Below, piece after piece: positions 1 through 9,499 of a stretch of 64,000 nucleotides of DNA. Source of the DNA: Streptomyces flavidovirens DSM 40150 (lineage in GTDB: Bacteria > Actinomycetota > Actinomycetes > Streptomycetales > Streptomycetaceae); NCBI RefSeq assembly GCF_000429085.1, contig NZ_AUBE01000003.1:62001-126000 (forward strand), given 5' to 3'. Under the pieces are notes generated by a model that was given only the letters and a program-made list of their open reading frames with translations, had not been told where the DNA came from and made no database searches. Each line of letters starts with the position of its first letter. The first letter of the stretch is position 1. Both the position numbers and the translations under genes were made by a program.

Positions 1-395
1 GTCGACTCGATCATCAGGTAGGTGCGCATGTGCAGTTCGACCGGTACGAGGGCTTCGATCGCCTCGCCGATGGTGTCCCACGAGACGAGGACCGCGTTGC
101 GCATGGCGGCGAACGGCCGCTCCCGCGCGGGGCGCGCGCGCAACTCCGCCACGAAGTGCGACTCCACCATCTCCTGGACGGCGAAGGCGACTTCCTCCTT
201 GCTGGCGAAGTAACGGAAGAAGGTCCGCTGGGAGACCTCGACGGCGTCGGCGATCTCGTCGACGGTCGTGTGCTCGTACCCCTGCGTGGTGAACAGTTCG
301 AGCGCGACCCGCAGCAAGGCGTCGCGCGTGCGCTGCTTCTTGCGCTCGCGCAGTCCCGTCGTCGTCGGCTCGGTGGCCACTTGCTGGTCGGTCAT
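1..395 (-). CDS. TetR family transcriptional regulator (C-terminus cut by window edge)
   Basis: Only the first ~131 residues are in the window. The N-terminus has a classic TetR helix-turn-helix: a basic lead (RERKKQRTRDAL), then TTVDEIADAVEVSQRTFFRYF at roughly residues 43-63, which is the TetR recognition region. The ligand-binding domain is mostly missing. The ATG at 395 is the start that places this HTH at its usual distance from the N-terminus. The gene is transcribed away from a DHA2-type drug exporter that begins 115 bp away, so it is most likely the local repressor of that pump. This follows the common TetR/exporter arrangement and is inferred rather than shown. Confidence 0.9.
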   Translation of the reverse strand, partial: MTDQQVATEPTTTGLRERKKQRTRDALLRVALELFTTQGYEHTTVDEIADAVEVSQRTFFRYFASKEEVAFAVQEMVESHFVAELRARPARERPFAAMRNAVLVSWDTIGEAIEALVPVELHMRTYLMIES

Positions 396-448
396 TCGTA
401 GGTGCGCCTCTTCGCCGTTTGTCCAGCTCAGAATACCTGTGAGCTACG

Positions 449-503
449 TGACAGTTACCGGCTAGTGAATTCGTTTGTCAACTGTCAGCGGCTGTCATTA
501 GCC
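449..503 (+). promoter_or_regulatory. Operator and probable leaderless promoter between TetR and exporter
   Basis: An exact inverted repeat, TGACAGTT (449-456) and AACTGTCA (480-487), lies between the divergent tetR and exporter genes. The right arm abuts a -35-like TTGTCA at 475-480. About 17 bp further a TTAGCC-like -10 (498-503) would start transcription near 510, at or next to the exporter ATG at 511. No Shine-Dalgarno precedes that ATG, which fits a leaderless mRNA. A repressor bound here would cover the promoter. The repeat is seen directly; the regulatory reading is inference. Confidence 0.5.
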
Positions 504-510
504 TCTTGGC

Positions 511-2118
511 ATGACTAGTCAGACCACCATCGACAAGGCGCCGCCGCCGCAGGATCCCGCGCCCGCGCAGACCAAGGGGCTCCGTGGCCACCCCTGGCTG
601 ACGCTCGTCGCAGTTGCCATCGGCGTGATGATGGTCGCGCTCGACGGCACGATCGTCGCGATCGCCAACCCCGCCATCCAGAAGGACCTCGGCGCCTCGC
701 TCGCCGACGTCCAGTGGATCACTAACGGCTACCTCCTGGCCCTTGCCGTCGCCCTGATCACCGCGGGCAAGCTCGGCGACCGCTTCGGCCACCGCCAGAC
801 CTTTCTGATAGGCATCGCCGGCTTCGCTCTCGCCTCCGGCGCCATCGGCCTCTCCAGCGAGATATCCCTGGTCATCGCCTTCCGGGTACTCCAGGGACTG
901 TTCGGCGCGCTCCTGATGCCGGCCGCGCTGGGCCTGCTGCGCGCCACCTTCCCGGCCGAGAAGCTGAACATGGCCATCGGCATCTGGGGCATGGTCATCG
1001 GCGCGTCCACCGCCGGTGGCCCGATCGTCGGCGGTCTGCTCGTCGAGCACGTCAACTGGCAGTCCGTGTTCTTCATCAACGTGCCCGTCGGAATCGTCGC
1101 GCTGGTCTTCGGCCTGGTGATCCTCAAGGACCACCGCGCGGAAAACGCCCCGCGCTCGTTCGACATCCCCGGCATCGTGCTGCTCTCCGGCGCGATGTTC
1201 GCCATGGTCTGGGGCATCATCAAGGCCGGCGAGTGGGGCTGGGACAGCCCCAGCACCTGGGCCTGGCTGGGCGCTTCCGTCGTCCTCTTCGCGGTCTTCG
1301 CCGTGTGGGAGACGAAGGTCAAGGAACCGCTCATCCCGCTGGCCATGTTCCGGTCCGTCCCGCTCTCCGAGGGTGTCGTCCTCATGGTCCTCATGGCCAT
1401 CGCCTTCATGGGCGGCCTGTTCTTCGTAACGTTCTTCCTCCAGGGCGTGCACGGCATGAGCCCGGTCGACAGCGGTCTGCACCTGCTACCGCTGACCGGC
1501 ATGATGATCGTCTCCTCGCCCCTCGCGGGTATGCTCATCACCAAGTTCGGCCCGCGGGTCCCCCTGGTCGGCGGCATGGTCGCCACCGCGACCGCCATGT
1601 TCGGCATGACGACGCTCACGGCCGGCACCAGCACCGTCATGATGTCGCTGTGGTTCGGCCTCCTGGGCCTCGGCCTCGCGCCGGTCATGGTCGGCGCCAC
1701 CGAGGTCATCGTCGGCAACGCCCCCATGGAGCTCTCCGGTGTCGCCGGCGGTCTCCAGCAGGCCGCCATGCAGGTCGGTGGCGCGCTCGGCACCGCGGTC
1801 CTCGGCGCGATCATGTCCTCGAAGGTCAGCGCCGACTTCGCGGGCAACTGGAAGGAAGCGGGGATCCCGATCCCGGCGGACCCCAAGCTGGAAGAGGCGG
1901 CCGAGTTTGCCGCCGTGCCGACGAAGGAACTGGCCGAGGCAGGCCTGCAACAGCCCATGATCGACAAGATCGGTGGCGTCATCCATGACACTTTCGTGTC
2001 GGGCATGCACCTCGCCTTCACCGTCGCCGGCATCGTCGCGGTCGTGGCGGCGCTCGTCGCCACCCTGACGAAGCGCGGCGAGAACGCGGACGCGGGCGCG
2101 GGCGGCGCCCACATCTGA
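511..2118 (+). CDS. MFS transporter, DHA2 family (EmrB/QacA type)
   Basis: This 535-residue integral membrane protein has the size and hydrophobic pattern of a 14-helix DHA2 drug:H+ antiporter. It shows DHA2 signatures: ALDGTIVAIANPAIQKDL in helix 1, the motif A loop GKLGDRFGHRQ around residue 88, and motif C with GPIVGGLLVEHVNWQ near residue 170. It is expected to export small hydrophobic or cationic compounds across the cytoplasmic membrane using the proton gradient; the substrate cannot be told from sequence. The start has no ribosome binding site but lies immediately after a plausible promoter. A divergent TetR gene probably represses it. Confidence 0.93.
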   Translation: MTSQTTIDKAPPPQDPAPAQTKGLRGHPWLTLVAVAIGVMMVALDGTIVAIANPAIQKDLGASLADVQWITNGYLLALAVALITAGKLGDRFGHRQTFLIGIAGFALASGAIGLSSEISLVIAFRVLQGLFGALLMPAALGLLRATFPAEKLNMAIGIWGMVIGASTAGGPIVGGLLVEHVNWQSVFFINVPVGIVALVFGLVILKDHRAENAPRSFDIPGIVLLSGAMFAMVWGIIKAGEWGWDSPSTWAWLGASVVLFAVFAVWETKVKEPLIPLAMFRSVPLSEGVVLMVLMAIAFMGGLFFVTFFLQGVHGMSPVDSGLHLLPLTGMMIVSSPLAGMLITKFGPRVPLVGGMVATATAMFGMTTLTAGTSTVMMSLWFGLLGLGLAPVMVGATEVIVGNAPMELSGVAGGLQQAAMQVGGALGTAVLGAIMSSKVSADFAGNWKEAGIPIPADPKLEEAAEFAAVPTKELAEAGLQQPMIDKIGGVIHDTFVSGMHLAFTVAGIVAVVAALVATLTKRGENADAGAGGAHI

Positions 2119-2136
2119 CGTCAACCCGGTACGTAC

Positions 2137-2170
2137 GACAGCCCCACCGGACCCGTCCGGCGGGGCTGTC
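2137..2170 (+). terminator. Rho-independent-type terminator after exporter
   Basis: A 15-bp inverted repeat (arms 2137-2151 and 2156-2170, one mismatch, 4-nt loop, core GACAGCCCC/GGGGCTGTC) follows the exporter stop by 18 bp. As is usual in Streptomyces there is no clear T tract. Confidence 0.75.
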
Positions 2171-2269
2171 GCCCATCCGGGTGGAACAGCACCGGGCACC
2201 TTCCGTCGCGGCGCTCCCGCAGCTCAGGGTGGGGGCCAACTGAACGCGACACACGGGGGATTGATTCCG

Positions 2270-2644
2270 ATGATGCGTACGACGACCACGACCGTCCTCG
2301 CGGCCGGCGCCCTTGCCGTCACCGCACTGCTGCCGCAGCCGGCCCACGCCGGGCCGCCGCGCCTCGGGGCCTGCTCGGCCGGCGAGCTCTGCCTTTGGTC
2401 CAAGCCGGACTTCAAGGGCGGTCGCCAGGCCCACGAGCTGTCCGGCCTCGACATCGAGAGCTGCGTCCCGCTCCCGCCCGGCACGGACGCCCAGGCCCTC
2501 GCCAACCGCACCGGCCGGCCGGTGACGACGTATCAGTCCGCGGAGTGCGCGGAGACCGGCGAGTTCGAGACCTATCCGGGCGGCGGGACCTGGGTGCCCC
2601 GGTCGCCGTACCGCGTGCGGGCCTTCAAAATCTGGGAGAACTGA
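2270..2644 (+). CDS. Secreted peptidase inhibitor family I36-like protein
   Basis: A small protein of 124 residues with a Sec signal peptide: MMRT, then a hydrophobic stretch ending in PQPAHAG with cleavage after AHA. The mature part has the cysteine-rich pattern of streptomycete I36-like proteins (GACSAGELCLWSKPDFKGG, then further cysteines in ESCVPL and SAECAETG). The family prototype inhibits metalloproteases, but most relatives have no tested function, so only secretion is safe. The ATG at 2270 is chosen because a GGGGGA ribosome binding site ends 9 bp before it; a TTG at 2261 is in frame but less likely. It stands alone after the exporter terminator. Confidence 0.75.
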   Translation: MMRTTTTTVLAAGALAVTALLPQPAHAGPPRLGACSAGELCLWSKPDFKGGRQAHELSGLDIESCVPLPPGTDAQALANRTGRPVTTYQSAECAETGEFETYPGGGTWVPRSPYRVRAFKIWEN

Positions 2645-2726
2645 GGGGGATGAGCGCCGGAAAGCGGGGCAACTGGTGGTCAAGCCCGGATCACACGAAT
2701 TCCAGGGCACGACCTAGGGAGTGACC

Positions 2727-2990
2727 ATGGCGAGCAACAGCCGCGCACACAGTCCGTCCAACACCAGCACCCTCAGCTGGGTCTCGCTCATCTGCGGCAT
2801 CGTCGGCTTCTTCACCTTCGGCATCGTCCTCGGTCCGATCGCGCTGATCACCGGCTGGATCGCCATGGGCAAGCGCTTCAACACCGGCAACGTGCCCGCC
2901 GTGATCGGCTTCGTACTCGGCCTGATCATCACCGTCCTCGCAGTCGTCGCGCTGGTAGGCGGCGGCGCCGTCTACGGCATGTCGATCTGA
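2727..2990 (+). CDS. Small DUF4190-like membrane protein
   Basis: A protein of 87 residues with two predicted membrane helices, one around residues 20-45 (SLICGIVGFFTFGIVLGPIALITGW) and one near the C-terminus (VIGFVLGLIITVLAVVALVGGG). A short loop (AMGKRFNTGNVP) joins them. This helical hairpin is typical of DUF4190-type proteins, whose role is unknown. Start ATG 2727 follows AGGGAG. The 3' end overlaps the convergent potassium channel gene by 19 bp, so the two messages are antisense to each other at their tails. Confidence 0.75.
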   Translation: MASNSRAHSPSNTSTLSWVSLICGIVGFFTFGIVLGPIALITGWIAMGKRFNTGNVPAVIGFVLGLIITVLAVVALVGGGAVYGMSI

Positions 2991-3793
2991 CGCGCCTGCT
3001 CCGAACGCCGCGGCGAGGGGGCCGCCCGCACGGGCGGCCCCTCACCCGTGCCGTGCGCCGGGACCGGTGCCCCCGACGTCAGCTCCGAGACCTGCGCCCG
3101 CAGGGCCCGCACCTCCGCCGTGAGCAGCTCGATCGCCGCCGTCTGCCGGCGTTCCTCGATGTCGTCCCGGTCGAAGCGGGAGATGAACCAGGCCGCGATG
3201 TTCGCGGTCACCACACCGAGCAGCGCGATCCCCGAGAGCATCAGGCCCACCGCCAGCACGCGCCCGAGCCCGGTCGTCGGCGAGTGGTCGCCGTACCCCA
3301 CCGTCGTCATCGTGGTGAATGACCACCACACGGCGTCACCCAGTGTCTTGATGTTCCCGTCGGGGGAGTCCCGCTCGACCTCCAGCACGGCCAGCGACCC
3401 GAACATCAGCAGGCCGACGACCGCGCCCCCGACGTACGTCGTGAGCTGAATCTGGGGTGCCATCCGGGCCCGCCTGCCGACCAGCAGCAGCGTGGAGACG
3501 AGCCGCAGAAGCTGGAGGGGCCGCAGCAGCGGCAGGATCACCGCGAGCAGGTCCAGCGGATGGCTGCGGACGAACAGCCGCTTGCTGGGCGACAGCGCCA
3601 GCCGTACGACGTAGTCCAGGGCGAACGCGCCCCACACCACCCACTCGGTCACCCAGCAGACCTCGCGCACCGCGCCGTGGGCGTCGGGCGCCACGATCGG
3701 GACCGCGTACGCGAGGGCGAAGACCCCCGCCAGCCCCAGCAGGAGTCCCTGTGTGCGCTGTTCCCACCGGATCTGCGCCGTCTGCACCGTCAT
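2972..3793 (-). CDS. Potassium channel family protein
   Basis: A 273-residue voltage-gated-like ion channel subunit. The pore loop carries the selectivity filter TVGYGD at about residues 163-168, preceded by a pore helix (DAVWWSFTTMT) and followed by the inner helix. Several N-terminal hydrophobic segments come before it, including an arginine-containing stretch (LLRPLQLLRLVSTLLLVGRRAR) like a weak S4. After the last helix there is a short amphipathic coiled coil (EERRQTAAIELLTAEVRALRAQ in two halves) that could assemble tetramers. The cytoplasmic tail is short with no RCK domain. Function: K+ flux across the cytoplasmic membrane. Confidence 0.9.
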   Translation of the reverse strand: MTVQTAQIRWEQRTQGLLLGLAGVFALAYAVPIVAPDAHGAVREVCWVTEWVVWGAFALDYVVRLALSPSKRLFVRSHPLDLLAVILPLLRPLQLLRLVSTLLLVGRRARMAPQIQLTTYVGGAVVGLLMFGSLAVLEVERDSPDGNIKTLGDAVWWSFTTMTTVGYGDHSPTTGLGRVLAVGLMLSGIALLGVVTANIAAWFISRFDRDDIEERRQTAAIELLTAEVRALRAQVSELTSGAPVPAHGTGEGPPVRAAPSPRRSEQARQIDMP

Positions 3794-3814
3794 GCCCGCA
3801 TCGTAGGGAACGCC

Positions 3815-3850
3815 GAAGGGCGGTGAGACGCTCGGGTCTCACCGCCCTTC
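3815..3850 (-). terminator. Terminator downstream of aceE
   Basis: A perfect 14-bp inverted repeat (3815-3828 and 3837-3850, GAAGGGCGGTGAGA with 8-nt loop) lies 15 bp beyond the aceE stop codon on the minus strand and just upstream of the channel gene start. Confidence 0.8.
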
Positions 3851-3865
3851 GCACGGACAGAGCTG

Positions 3866-6598
3866 TTACGCGTCGCCCCCGGCCGCACCGGGATCGGCCG
3901 CCGTCACGTCGAGCAGCTGGTAGCGGTCGACCGCCTGCTTCAGCGCCGAGCGGTCGATCTTCCCCTCCTTGGCGAGCTCGGTGAGCACCGCCAGGACGAT
4001 CGACTGCGCGTCGATGTGGAAGTAGCGGCGGGCCGCCCCCCGCGTGTCCGCGAAGCCGAAGCCGTCCGCGCCGAGCGAGGTGTACGTACCCGGCACCCAG
4101 CGGGAGATCTGGTCCGGAACCGAACGCATCCAGTCGGAAACCGCCACGAACGGGCCCTCCGCGCCGGAGAGCTTCTGCGTCACGTACGGGACGCGCAGCT
4201 CCTCCTCCGGGTGGAGCAGGTTGTACTCCTCCACCGAGACGGCGTCGCGGCGCAGCTCGTTCCAGGACGTCGCGGACCACACGTCGGCCTTGACGTTCCA
4301 CTCCTCGGCGAGGATCCGCTGAGCCTCGACCGCCCACGGCACCGCCACACCGGAGGCCATGATCTGGGCCGGAACCGCGCCCTTCTCGCCCTCCTTGAAG
4401 CGGTAGATGCCCTTGAGGATGCCTTCGGCGTCGACGTTCTCGGGCTCCGCCGGGTGCTGGATCGGCTCGTTGTAGACGGTCAGGTAGTAGAAGATGTCCT
4501 CGGCGTTGTCGCCGTACATCCGCTTCAGACCGTCCTGCACGATGTGCGCGATCTCGTACCCGAACGCCGGGTCGTACGACACACAGCCCGGGTTCGTCGA
4601 GGCGAGCAGCTGCGAGTGGCCGTCCGCGTGCTGGAGACCCTCACCGGTCAGCGTCGTACGGCCGGCGGTCGCGCCCAGGACGAATCCGCGCGCGAGCTGA
4701 TCGGCCATCTGCCAGAACTGGTCACCGGTCCGCTGGAACCCGAACATCGAGTAGAAGACGTACACCGGGATCAGCGGCTCGCCGTGCGTCGCGTACGCCG
4801 AACCCGCCGCGATCAGCGACGCAGTGCAGCCCGCCTCGGAGATGCCGTCGTGCAGCATCTGCCCGGTCGGCGACTCCTTGTACGCGAGCAGCAGATCGCG
4901 GTCCACCGCCTCGTACTGCTGACCGAGCGGGTTGTAGATCTTCGCACTCGGGAAGAACGCGTCCATACCGAAGGTGCGGTACTCGTCGGGCGCGATCAGC
5001 ACGAAACGCTTGCCGATCTCCTTGTCCCGCATGAGGTCCTTCAGTACGCGCACGAACGCCATCGTCGTGGCGATCGACTGCTGACCGGACCCCTTCTTCG
5101 CAGCCGCGTACGTCTTCTCGGCCGGCAGCGGCAGCGGCTTCGCCCGTACGACACGCGTCGGTACGTACCCGCCCAGCGCGTTGCGCCGGTCGTGCATGTA
5201 CTGGATCTCCTCGGACTGACGGCCCGGGTGGTAGTACGGCGGGTAGCCCTCGTCCAGCTGCTTGTCCGTGATCGGGATGTGCAGCCGGTCGCGGAAGCGC
5301 TTCAGGTCCTCGACCGTCAGCTTCTTCATCTGGTGGGTCGCGTTGCGGCCCTCGAAGTTCGGCCCCAGCGTCCAGCCCTTGACGGTCTGGGCGAGGATCA
5401 CCGTCGGCTGGCCCTTGTGCGCCTTGGCCGCCGCGTACGCCGCGTACACCTTCTTGTGGTCGTGACCGCCGCGGCCCAGGTGCAGGATCTGGTCGTCGGT
5501 CATGTTCTCGACCATGGCGCGCAGCCGGTGGTCACCGCCGAAGAAGTGGTTGCGGATGTACGCGCCCGTCTCCGTCGCGTACGTCTGGAACTGACCGTCG
5601 GGCGTCGTGTTGAGCTTGTTGACCAGCACACCGTCGCGGTCCTGGGCGAGCAGCGGGTCCCAGCTCCGGTCCCAGACCAGCTTGATCACGTTCCAGCCGG
5701 CGCCGCGGAACTGCGACTCCAGCTCCTGGATGACCTTGCCGTTGCCGCGCACCGGGCCGTCGAGGCGCTGGAGGTTGCAGTTGACGACGAAGGTCAGGTT
5801 GTCCAGGCCCTCACGGGCGGCGATGGACAGCTGGCCGAGCGACTCGGGCTCGTCCATCTCGCCGTCGCCGAGGTACGCCCAGACATGCGACTTGGAGGTG
5901 TCGGCGATACCGCGCGCCTCCATGTAGCGGTTCATCCGCGCCTGGTAGATCGCGCCGAGGGGGCCGAGGCCCATCGAGACGGTCGGGAACTCCCAGAAGT
6001 CCGGCATGAGCCGCGGGTGCGGGTACGACGACAGGCCGTAGGGGGCCTTCGACTTCTCCTGGCGGAAGGCGTCGAGCTGCTGCTCGCTCAGCCGGTCAAG
6101 CAGGAACGCGCGGGCGTAGATACCGGGGGACGCGTGCCCCTGGAAGAAGATCTGGTCGCCGCCGTCGCCCTCGTCCTTGCCGCGGAAGAAGTGGTTGAAG
6201 CCCACGTCGTACAGCGAGGCGGAAGAGGCGAAGGTGGCGATGTGGCCGCCCACACCGATCCCCGGACGCTGCGCGCGCGAGACCATCACGGCCGCGTTCC
6301 AGCGGGTCGCGTTGAGGACCTTGCGCTCGATCTCCTCGTTGCCGGGGAAGAACGGCTCGTCCTTGGTGGCGATCGTGTTGACGTAGTCCGTGCTGCGCAT
6401 CTCGGGGACGGCCACACGCTTCTCGCGCGCGCGCTCGATGAGGCGCAGCATCAGGTAGCGGGCGCGGTCACGGCCCCGCTCGTCGACGGCGGCGTCGAGG
6501 GAGTCGAGCCATTCCTGGGTCTCTTCAGGATCGAAGTCCGGGACCTGGCTCGGAAGGCCGCCAATGATGATCGGATTACGATCGGATCCGGAAGCCAC
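3866..6598 (-). CDS. aceE: Pyruvate dehydrogenase E1 component, homodimeric type
   Basis: A protein of 910 residues, the normal length of the homodimeric AceE family. It decarboxylates pyruvate with thiamine diphosphate and transfers the acetyl group to the lipoyl domain of E2, linking glycolysis to the TCA cycle in the cytoplasm. The ThDP motif is intact: [15 protein letters not shown], then NLTFVVNCN at the expected spacing. The transketolase central and C-terminal domains follow. The GTG at 6598 is chosen because GAAGGAA precedes it and [14 protein letters not shown] is a typical AceE start; longer in-frame readings lack a ribosome binding site. It is divergent from a DUF3052 gene, and no E2 or E3 gene is in the window. 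Confidence 0.97.
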   Translation of the reverse strand: MASGSDRNPIIIGGLPSQVPDFDPEETQEWLDSLDAAVDERGRDRARYLMLRLIERAREKRVAVPEMRSTDYVNTIATKDEPFFPGNEEIERKVLNATRWNAAVMVSRAQRPGIGVGGHIATFASSASLYDVGFNHFFRGKDEGDGGDQIFFQGHASPGIYARAFLLDRLSEQQLDAFRQEKSKAPYGLSSYPHPRLMPDFWEFPTVSMGLGPLGAIYQARMNRYMEARGIADTSKSHVWAYLGDGEMDEPESLGQLSIAAREGLDNLTFVVNCNLQRLDGPVRGNGKVIQELESQFRGAGWNVIKLVWDRSWDPLLAQDRDGVLVNKLNTTPDGQFQTYATETGAYIRNHFFGGDHRLRAMVENMTDDQILHLGRGGHDHKKVYAAYAAAKAHKGQPTVILAQTVKGWTLGPNFEGRNATHQMKKLTVEDLKRFRDRLHIPITDKQLDEGYPPYYHPGRQSEEIQYMHDRRNALGGYVPTRVVRAKPLPLPAEKTYAAAKKGSGQQSIATTMAFVRVLKDLMRDKEIGKRFVLIAPDEYRTFGMDAFFPSAKIYNPLGQQYEAVDRDLLLAYKESPTGQMLHDGISEAGCTASLIAAGSAYATHGEPLIPVYVFYSMFGFQRTGDQFWQMADQLARGFVLGATAGRTTLTGEGLQHADGHSQLLASTNPGCVSYDPAFGYEIAHIVQDGLKRMYGDNAEDIFYYLTVYNEPIQHPAEPENVDAEGILKGIYRFKEGEKGAVPAQIMASGVAVPWAVEAQRILAEEWNVKADVWSATSWNELRRDAVSVEEYNLLHPEEELRVPYVTQKLSGAEGPFVAVSDWMRSVPDQISRWVPGTYTSLGADGFGFADTRGAARRYFHIDAQSIVLAVLTELAKEGKIDRSALKQAVDRYQLLDVTAADPGAAGGDA

Positions 6599-7029
6599 GC
6601 TGTTCCTTCGCTGGTTGGGTTTTGGGGGTGTCGCGCCGCCTCCATCGTGTACCCCGGAATCGCAAACGTCATCTCTACCGAGGGGTAACCACCACTCGGT
6701 GAGAGGCTCGGCGTCAGCCCGAGGATGGGTCCGGCCAAATCGCAACCTTACGCCCAACGCGTTTATGTGTTCCGTAAGGCTGTTCGGGACTGAATGGCCC
6801 ACCGAAGCCGCGTAGGCTTACAAAGGTGTCGCAATGGTGTGGGATGGATCACCGAACCGCTCTCCGGCAGGGTCTGGAGTTGCGGTGAACCGGCCCCATC
6901 CGTCACCGTTTCGGCTGTCTCCACGGCCGGGTACTTGCGCGATCGGTCCCGCACGTGTGGACTACGGCCAACGTCCACGCACGCGCGTGGGCTGAAGGCA
7001 TCCCCCAAAACATGATCAGGAGGCAATCC

Positions 7030-7458
7030 GTGAGCGCGACCGCGGACCACGCGGAGGAGCGGACCAACCCGGCAGTACGCCTGGGGTTCGTGCCCGGACA
7101 GGTGGTCCAGGAGATCGGCTACGACGACGACGTCGAGCAGGAACTCCGTGAGGGCATTGAGGCGATCACCGGCCAGGAAATCGTCGACGAGGACTATGAC
7201 GACGTCGCTGACGTCGTTCTTCTCTGGTTCCGTGACGAGGACGGCGACCTTACGGACGCGCTGGTGGACGCCATTGGTCTGCTCGAGGAAGGCGGCGTCG
7301 TACTGCTGCTGACCCCGAAGACCGGCCGCGACGGCTACGTCGAGCCCAGCGACATCAGCGAGGCCGCCCAGACGGCAGGTCTGTCCCAGACCAAGACCTT
7401 CAGCGCGGGCAAGGACTGGAGCGCCGGCCGGCTGGTGACCCCCAAGGGCAAGCGCTGA
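7030..7458 (+). CDS. DUF3052 family protein
   Basis: A soluble acidic protein of 142 residues with no signal or membrane segment. The sequence (RLGFVPGQVVQEIGYDDDV, then EDYDDVADVVLLWFRDEDGDL and a C-terminal GRLVTPKGKR) matches the DUF3052 family, which is widespread next to aceE in Streptomyces. The family function is unknown. The GTG start at 7030 has a textbook AGGAGG six bases upstream (7018-7023). About 430 bp separate it from divergent aceE. That gap contains a CCTTACG/CGTAAGG inverted repeat (6746-6752, 6773-6779) but no recognised gene. Confidence 0.88.
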   Translation: MSATADHAEERTNPAVRLGFVPGQVVQEIGYDDDVEQELREGIEAITGQEIVDEDYDDVADVVLLWFRDEDGDLTDALVDAIGLLEEGGVVLLLTPKTGRDGYVEPSDISEAAQTAGLSQTKTFSAGKDWSAGRLVTPKGKR

Positions 7459-7511
7459 GCCACCGCCGCGTCCGAGCAGACTCCTCATGAGCAGGCTGCG
7501 CCCAAGGCGAA

Positions 7512-7549
7512 ACAGGGTCCCCGCCGACGTCTGTCGGCGGGGACCCTGT
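7512..7549 (+). terminator. Strong hairpin terminator after DUF3052 gene
   Basis: A perfect 17-bp inverted repeat (7512-7528 and 7533-7549) with a 4-nt loop; the arm begins ACAGGGTCCCC. It separates the DUF3052 and peroxiredoxin transcripts. Confidence 0.85.
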
Positions 7550-7597
7550 GCGTAGGCTGGCCCGGACACAAACGGCCCAATGAGGGGGTACGCAGCC

Positions 7598-8065
7598 ATG
7601 GCGATCGAGGTCGGCACCCCGGCCCCGGACTTCGAGCTGAAGGACAACCACGGCCGGACCGTGCGACTGTCCCGGTTCCGGATCCCCGGCGACGCCAGGA
7701 ACGTGGTGCTGCTGTTCTACCCGTTCGCCTTCACCGGTGTCTGTACGGGCGAGCTGCGCGCTCTGCGCGACGAACTGCCGAAGTTCGTCAATGACGACGT
7801 ACAGCTGCTCGCCGTCTCCACCGACTCGATCCACACCCTGCGCGTCTACGCCGAGCAGGAGGGGTTCGAGTACCCGCTGCTGTCGGACTTCTGGCCGCAC
7901 GGCGAGGTCTCGCGGGCGTACGGCGTCTTCGACGAGGACAAGGGCTGCGCGGTGCGCGGCACCTTCGTCATCGACAAGGAGGGCGTGGTGCGCTGGACCG
8001 TCGTCAACGGCCTGCCCGACGCCCGTGACCTCAACGACTACCTCAAGGTGCTCGACGCTCTCTGA
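7598..8065 (+). CDS. Peroxiredoxin, AhpE-like
   Basis: A thiol peroxidase of 155 residues of the AhpC/TSA fold that reduces peroxides in the cytoplasm. The peroxidatic cysteine is Cys49 in PFAFTGVCTGEL, with the proline and threonine of the PxxxTxxC motif in place. A second cysteine lies near residue 111 (KGCAVRG). The motif and length resemble actinobacterial AhpE. ATG 7598 is preceded by GAGGGGG at about 10 bp, so the in-frame ATG at 7580 is rejected. The next genes belong to the Ter stress system, so a shared oxidative or metal stress role is possible. Confidence 0.9.
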   Translation: MAIEVGTPAPDFELKDNHGRTVRLSRFRIPGDARNVVLLFYPFAFTGVCTGELRALRDELPKFVNDDVQLLAVSTDSIHTLRVYAEQEGFEYPLLSDFWPHGEVSRAYGVFDEDKGCAVRGTFVIDKEGVVRWTVVNGLPDARDLNDYLKVLDAL

Positions 8066-8201
8066 GCGAGTTGCCGAACGCCCGGAAAATCGGGACACCG
8101 GGCATGCTGCGTACGGGAACCGGTCACTAGGATCGACTCGTTGATCCGATGCCAGCGCATTACGGGGGGCCCTCGGCCCCTCAACACTCATGGGAGGACT
8201 C

Positions 8202-8777
8202 GTGGGAGTCAGCCTCAGCAAGGGCGGCAACGTCTCGCTGACCAAGGCCGCCCCCAACCTGACCGCGGTCATCGTCGGTCTCGGCTGGGATGCTCGTACC
8301 ACCACCGGGGGTGACTTCGACCTCGACGCCAGCGCTCTGCTGACCAACGCTGAGGGCAAGGTCACCAACGACGCGAACTTCGTCTTCTTCAACAACCTCA
8401 AGAGCCCCGACGGCTCCGTCGAGCACACCGGTGACAACACCACGGGTGAGGGCGAGGGCGACGACGAGGTCATCAAGGTGAACCTGGCCGGTGTCCCGGC
8501 CGACGTCGCCAAGATCGTGTTCCCGGTCTCGATCTACGAGGCCGAGGCGAGGCAGCAGAGCTTCGGCCAGGTCCGCAACGCGTACATCCGCGTCGTGAAC
8601 CAGGCCGACAACACGGAGCTGGCGCGCTACGACCTGAGCGAGGACGCCTCGACCGAGACCGCGATGGTCTTCGGCGAGCTGTACCGCAACCAGGCGGAGT
8701 GGAAGTTCCGGGCCATCGGCCAGGGTTACGCCTCGGGCCTGCGCGGCATCGCGCAGGACTTCGGCGTGAACGTCTGA
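8202..8777 (+). CDS. TerD family protein (first copy)
   Basis: A 191-residue TerD domain protein, the standard length. It has the family hallmarks [14 protein letters not shown] at the N-terminus, [20 protein letters not shown], and the acidic calcium-binding stretches [12 protein letters not shown] and [19 protein letters not shown]. TerD proteins bind Ca2+ and act at the inner face of the membrane in resistance to tellurite, phage and other stress; no enzyme activity is established. Start GTG 8202 sits behind GGGAGGA. It is the first of two tandem copies, separated by a hairpin at 8797-8830 that may reduce read-through into the second. Confidence 0.93.
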   Translation: MGVSLSKGGNVSLTKAAPNLTAVIVGLGWDARTTTGGDFDLDASALLTNAEGKVTNDANFVFFNNLKSPDGSVEHTGDNTTGEGEGDDEVIKVNLAGVPADVAKIVFPVSIYEAEARQQSFGQVRNAYIRVVNQADNTELARYDLSEDASTETAMVFGELYRNQAEWKFRAIGQGYASGLRGIAQDFGVNV

Positions 8778-8796
8778 GCGAGCCCCTCCTTCACCG

Positions 8797-8830
8797 TCCG
8801 GCGCCGCACGCGTGCGTGTGCGGCGCCGGA
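8797..8830 (+). terminator. Hairpin between the two terD copies
   Basis: A perfect 13-bp inverted repeat (8797-8809 and 8818-8830, TCCGGCGCCGCAC) with an 8-nt loop lies 20 bp after the first terD stop. It could be a terminator or a partial attenuator, since the next gene has its own GGGGAGGA ribosome binding site. Confidence 0.65.
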
Positions 8831-8874
8831 CGCGCCTCACCACTCATTCCGTACTGCGGGGAGGAAGCAAGATC

Positions 8875-9450
8875 ATGGGCGTCACGCTCGCCAAGGGAGG
8901 CAATGTCTCCCTCTCCAAGGCCGCACCGAACCTCACCCAGGTGCTGGTCGGGCTCGGCTGGGATGCGCGCTCCACCACCGGAGCCCCCTTCGACCTCGAT
9001 GCCAGCGCGCTGCTGTGCCAGAACGGCCAGGTGCTCGGCGACGAGTACTTCGTCTTCTACAACAACCTCAAGAGCCCCGAGGGCTCGGTCGAGCACACCG
9101 GCGACAACCTGACCGGTGAGGGCGACGGCGACGACGAGTCGATGATCATCGACCTCACCCTGGTGCCCGAGAACTGCGACAAGATCATTTTTCCGGTCTC
9201 GATCCATGACGCCGACAATCGCGGACAGACGTTCGGCCAGGTCAGCAACGCCTTCATCCGGGTGGTGAACCAGGCGGACGGTCAGGAACTGGCCCGTTAC
9301 GACCTCTCCGAAGACGCCTCCAGCGAGACCGCGATGATCTTCGGAGAGGTGTACCGGTACGGCGGCGAATGGAAGTTCCGAGCCGTTGGGCAGGGGTATG
9401 CGTCGGGTCTGCGAGGCATCGCCCTAGACTTCGGGGTCAATGTTTCGTAA
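8875..9450 (+). CDS. TerD family protein (second copy)
   Basis: A second 191-residue TerD paralogue, very similar to the upstream copy but clearly diverged: it has [33 protein letters not shown] and the conserved tail [13 protein letters not shown]. The acidic Ca2+-binding residues are kept. ATG 8875 follows GGGGAGGA. Only 49 bp separate its stop from the DUF475 gene, so the two are probably cotranscribed. The pair looks like an old tandem duplication kept for partly different roles. Confidence 0.93.
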   Translation: MGVTLAKGGNVSLSKAAPNLTQVLVGLGWDARSTTGAPFDLDASALLCQNGQVLGDEYFVFYNNLKSPEGSVEHTGDNLTGEGDGDDESMIIDLTLVPENCDKIIFPVSIHDADNRGQTFGQVSNAFIRVVNQADGQELARYDLSEDASSETAMIFGEVYRYGGEWKFRAVGQGYASGLRGIALDFGVNVS

Positions 9451-9499
9451 AGCCGCGCACGGCGCGGGGGAGACCCGTACTTACACGATGGGGTAGCCA

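Noticed and set aside
4016-6688. An 890-codon open frame on the plus strand opposite aceE, and many similar long open frames antisense to other genes
   Set aside because: High GC content makes the opposite strand of real genes stay open. The translations are Arg/Val/Leu-rich without domains or ribosome binding sites, while the sense gene is unmistakable.
6746-6779. CCTTACG/CGTAAGG inverted repeat between aceE and DUF3052 as an operator
   Set aside because: Arms of only 7 bp with a 20-nt gap and no known matching regulator; could be chance.
3866-6802. A 978-residue reading of AceE starting at 6802
   Set aside because: The extra 68 residues are not AceE-like; GTG 6598 with GAAGGAA gives the normal start.
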